From assembly GCA_913778145.1 (NCBI GenBank), contig CAJYVI010000048.1, forward strand, positions 1-35,437: DNA of 35,437 nucleotides, in the 5' to 3' direction. The notes under the pieces were generated by a model. It made no database searches and was not told the origin of the DNA. It saw only the letters and a program-made list of their open reading frames with translations. The position numbers and the translations under genes were made by a program. This DNA is from an uncultured Pseudocitrobacter sp. Lineage in GTDB: Bacteria > Pseudomonadota > Gammaproteobacteria > Enterobacterales > Enterobacteriaceae. This document shows positions 35,320-35,437 of the stretch, piece after piece; position 1 is the stretch's first letter; the number at the start of each line of letters is the position of its first letter.

Positions 35320-35437
35320 ATGCCTGGCAGTTCCCTACTCTCGCATGGGGAGACCCCACACTACCATCGGCGCTACGGCGTTTCACTTCTGAGTTCGGCA
35401 TGGGGTCAGGTGGGACCACCGCGCTAGTGCCGCCAGG
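35320..35437 (-). rRNA. rrf: 5S rRNA, nearly complete at the window edge
   Basis: The reverse complement reads CCTGGCGGCACTAGCGCGGT at the 5' side and ends GGGAACTGCCAGGCAT, matching enteric 5S rRNA. Only about two 5' bases (TG) are cut off by the window. Compared with the K-12 form as I recall it (GGCGGCCGTAGCG), this copy has GGCGGCACTAGCG, as in several other enteric genera. It marks the end of an rrnH-type operon. Confidence 0.97.

Overview
The window is an enteric chromosome segment (Enterobacteriaceae). Its right third is the conserved neighbourhood 5S rRNA - aspU - dkgB - yafC - (MFS transporter) - yafD - yafE - mltD - gloB - yafS - rnhA - dnaQ - aspV - yafT, written in the reverse orientation to E. 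coli K-12. From memory, the protein sequences differ from K-12 by roughly 10% (DnaQ) to 25% (GloB). The 5S rRNA carries a variant base pair region, and an MFS transporter that K-12 lacks sits between yafC and yafD. The source is therefore probably a relative such as Citrobacter or Enterobacter rather than K-12; the genus cannot be fixed from the sequence alone.

Left edge to about 4.4 kb, all on the minus strand: hcp, an intrinsic terminator, vgrG, a TIGR02270-type protein, a short DUF3540-like protein, and the first 53 codons of a DUF4150 (PAAR-like) protein that runs off the window. This reads as a spike and effector-loading cassette. The cargo toxin and its immunity gene would be expected just beyond position 1.

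4.4 to 5.09 kb: an AT-rich divergent control region with a good candidate CRP site.

5.09 to 24.6 kb, all on the plus strand: one tightly packed gene string, tssB-tssC-tssE-tssF-tssG-tagH(FHA)-tssJ-tssK-tssL-tssH(clpV)-vasI-tssA-tssM-vasL-hcp2. Gaps are 21 nt or less and several genes overlap. The order matches the Vibrio cholerae VCA0107-VCA0121 arrangement (T6SS subtype i1), but the sigma-54 activator gene vasH, which lies between clpV and vasI in Vibrio, is missing. With hcp, vgrG and the DUF4150 protein, every core T6SS part is present: membrane complex TssJLM, baseplate TssKEFG, sheath TssBC, tube Hcp, spike VgrG, cap TssA and recycling ATPase ClpV.

24.7 to 35.4 kb: housekeeping genes (yafT lipoprotein, aspV, DNA polymerase III epsilon, RNase HI, glyoxalase II, the MltD transglycosylase and others), several clear terminators and promoters, a second identical tRNA-Asp gene and the end of an rRNA operon. 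I see no insertion sequence, integrase, CRISPR array or prophage gene in the window.
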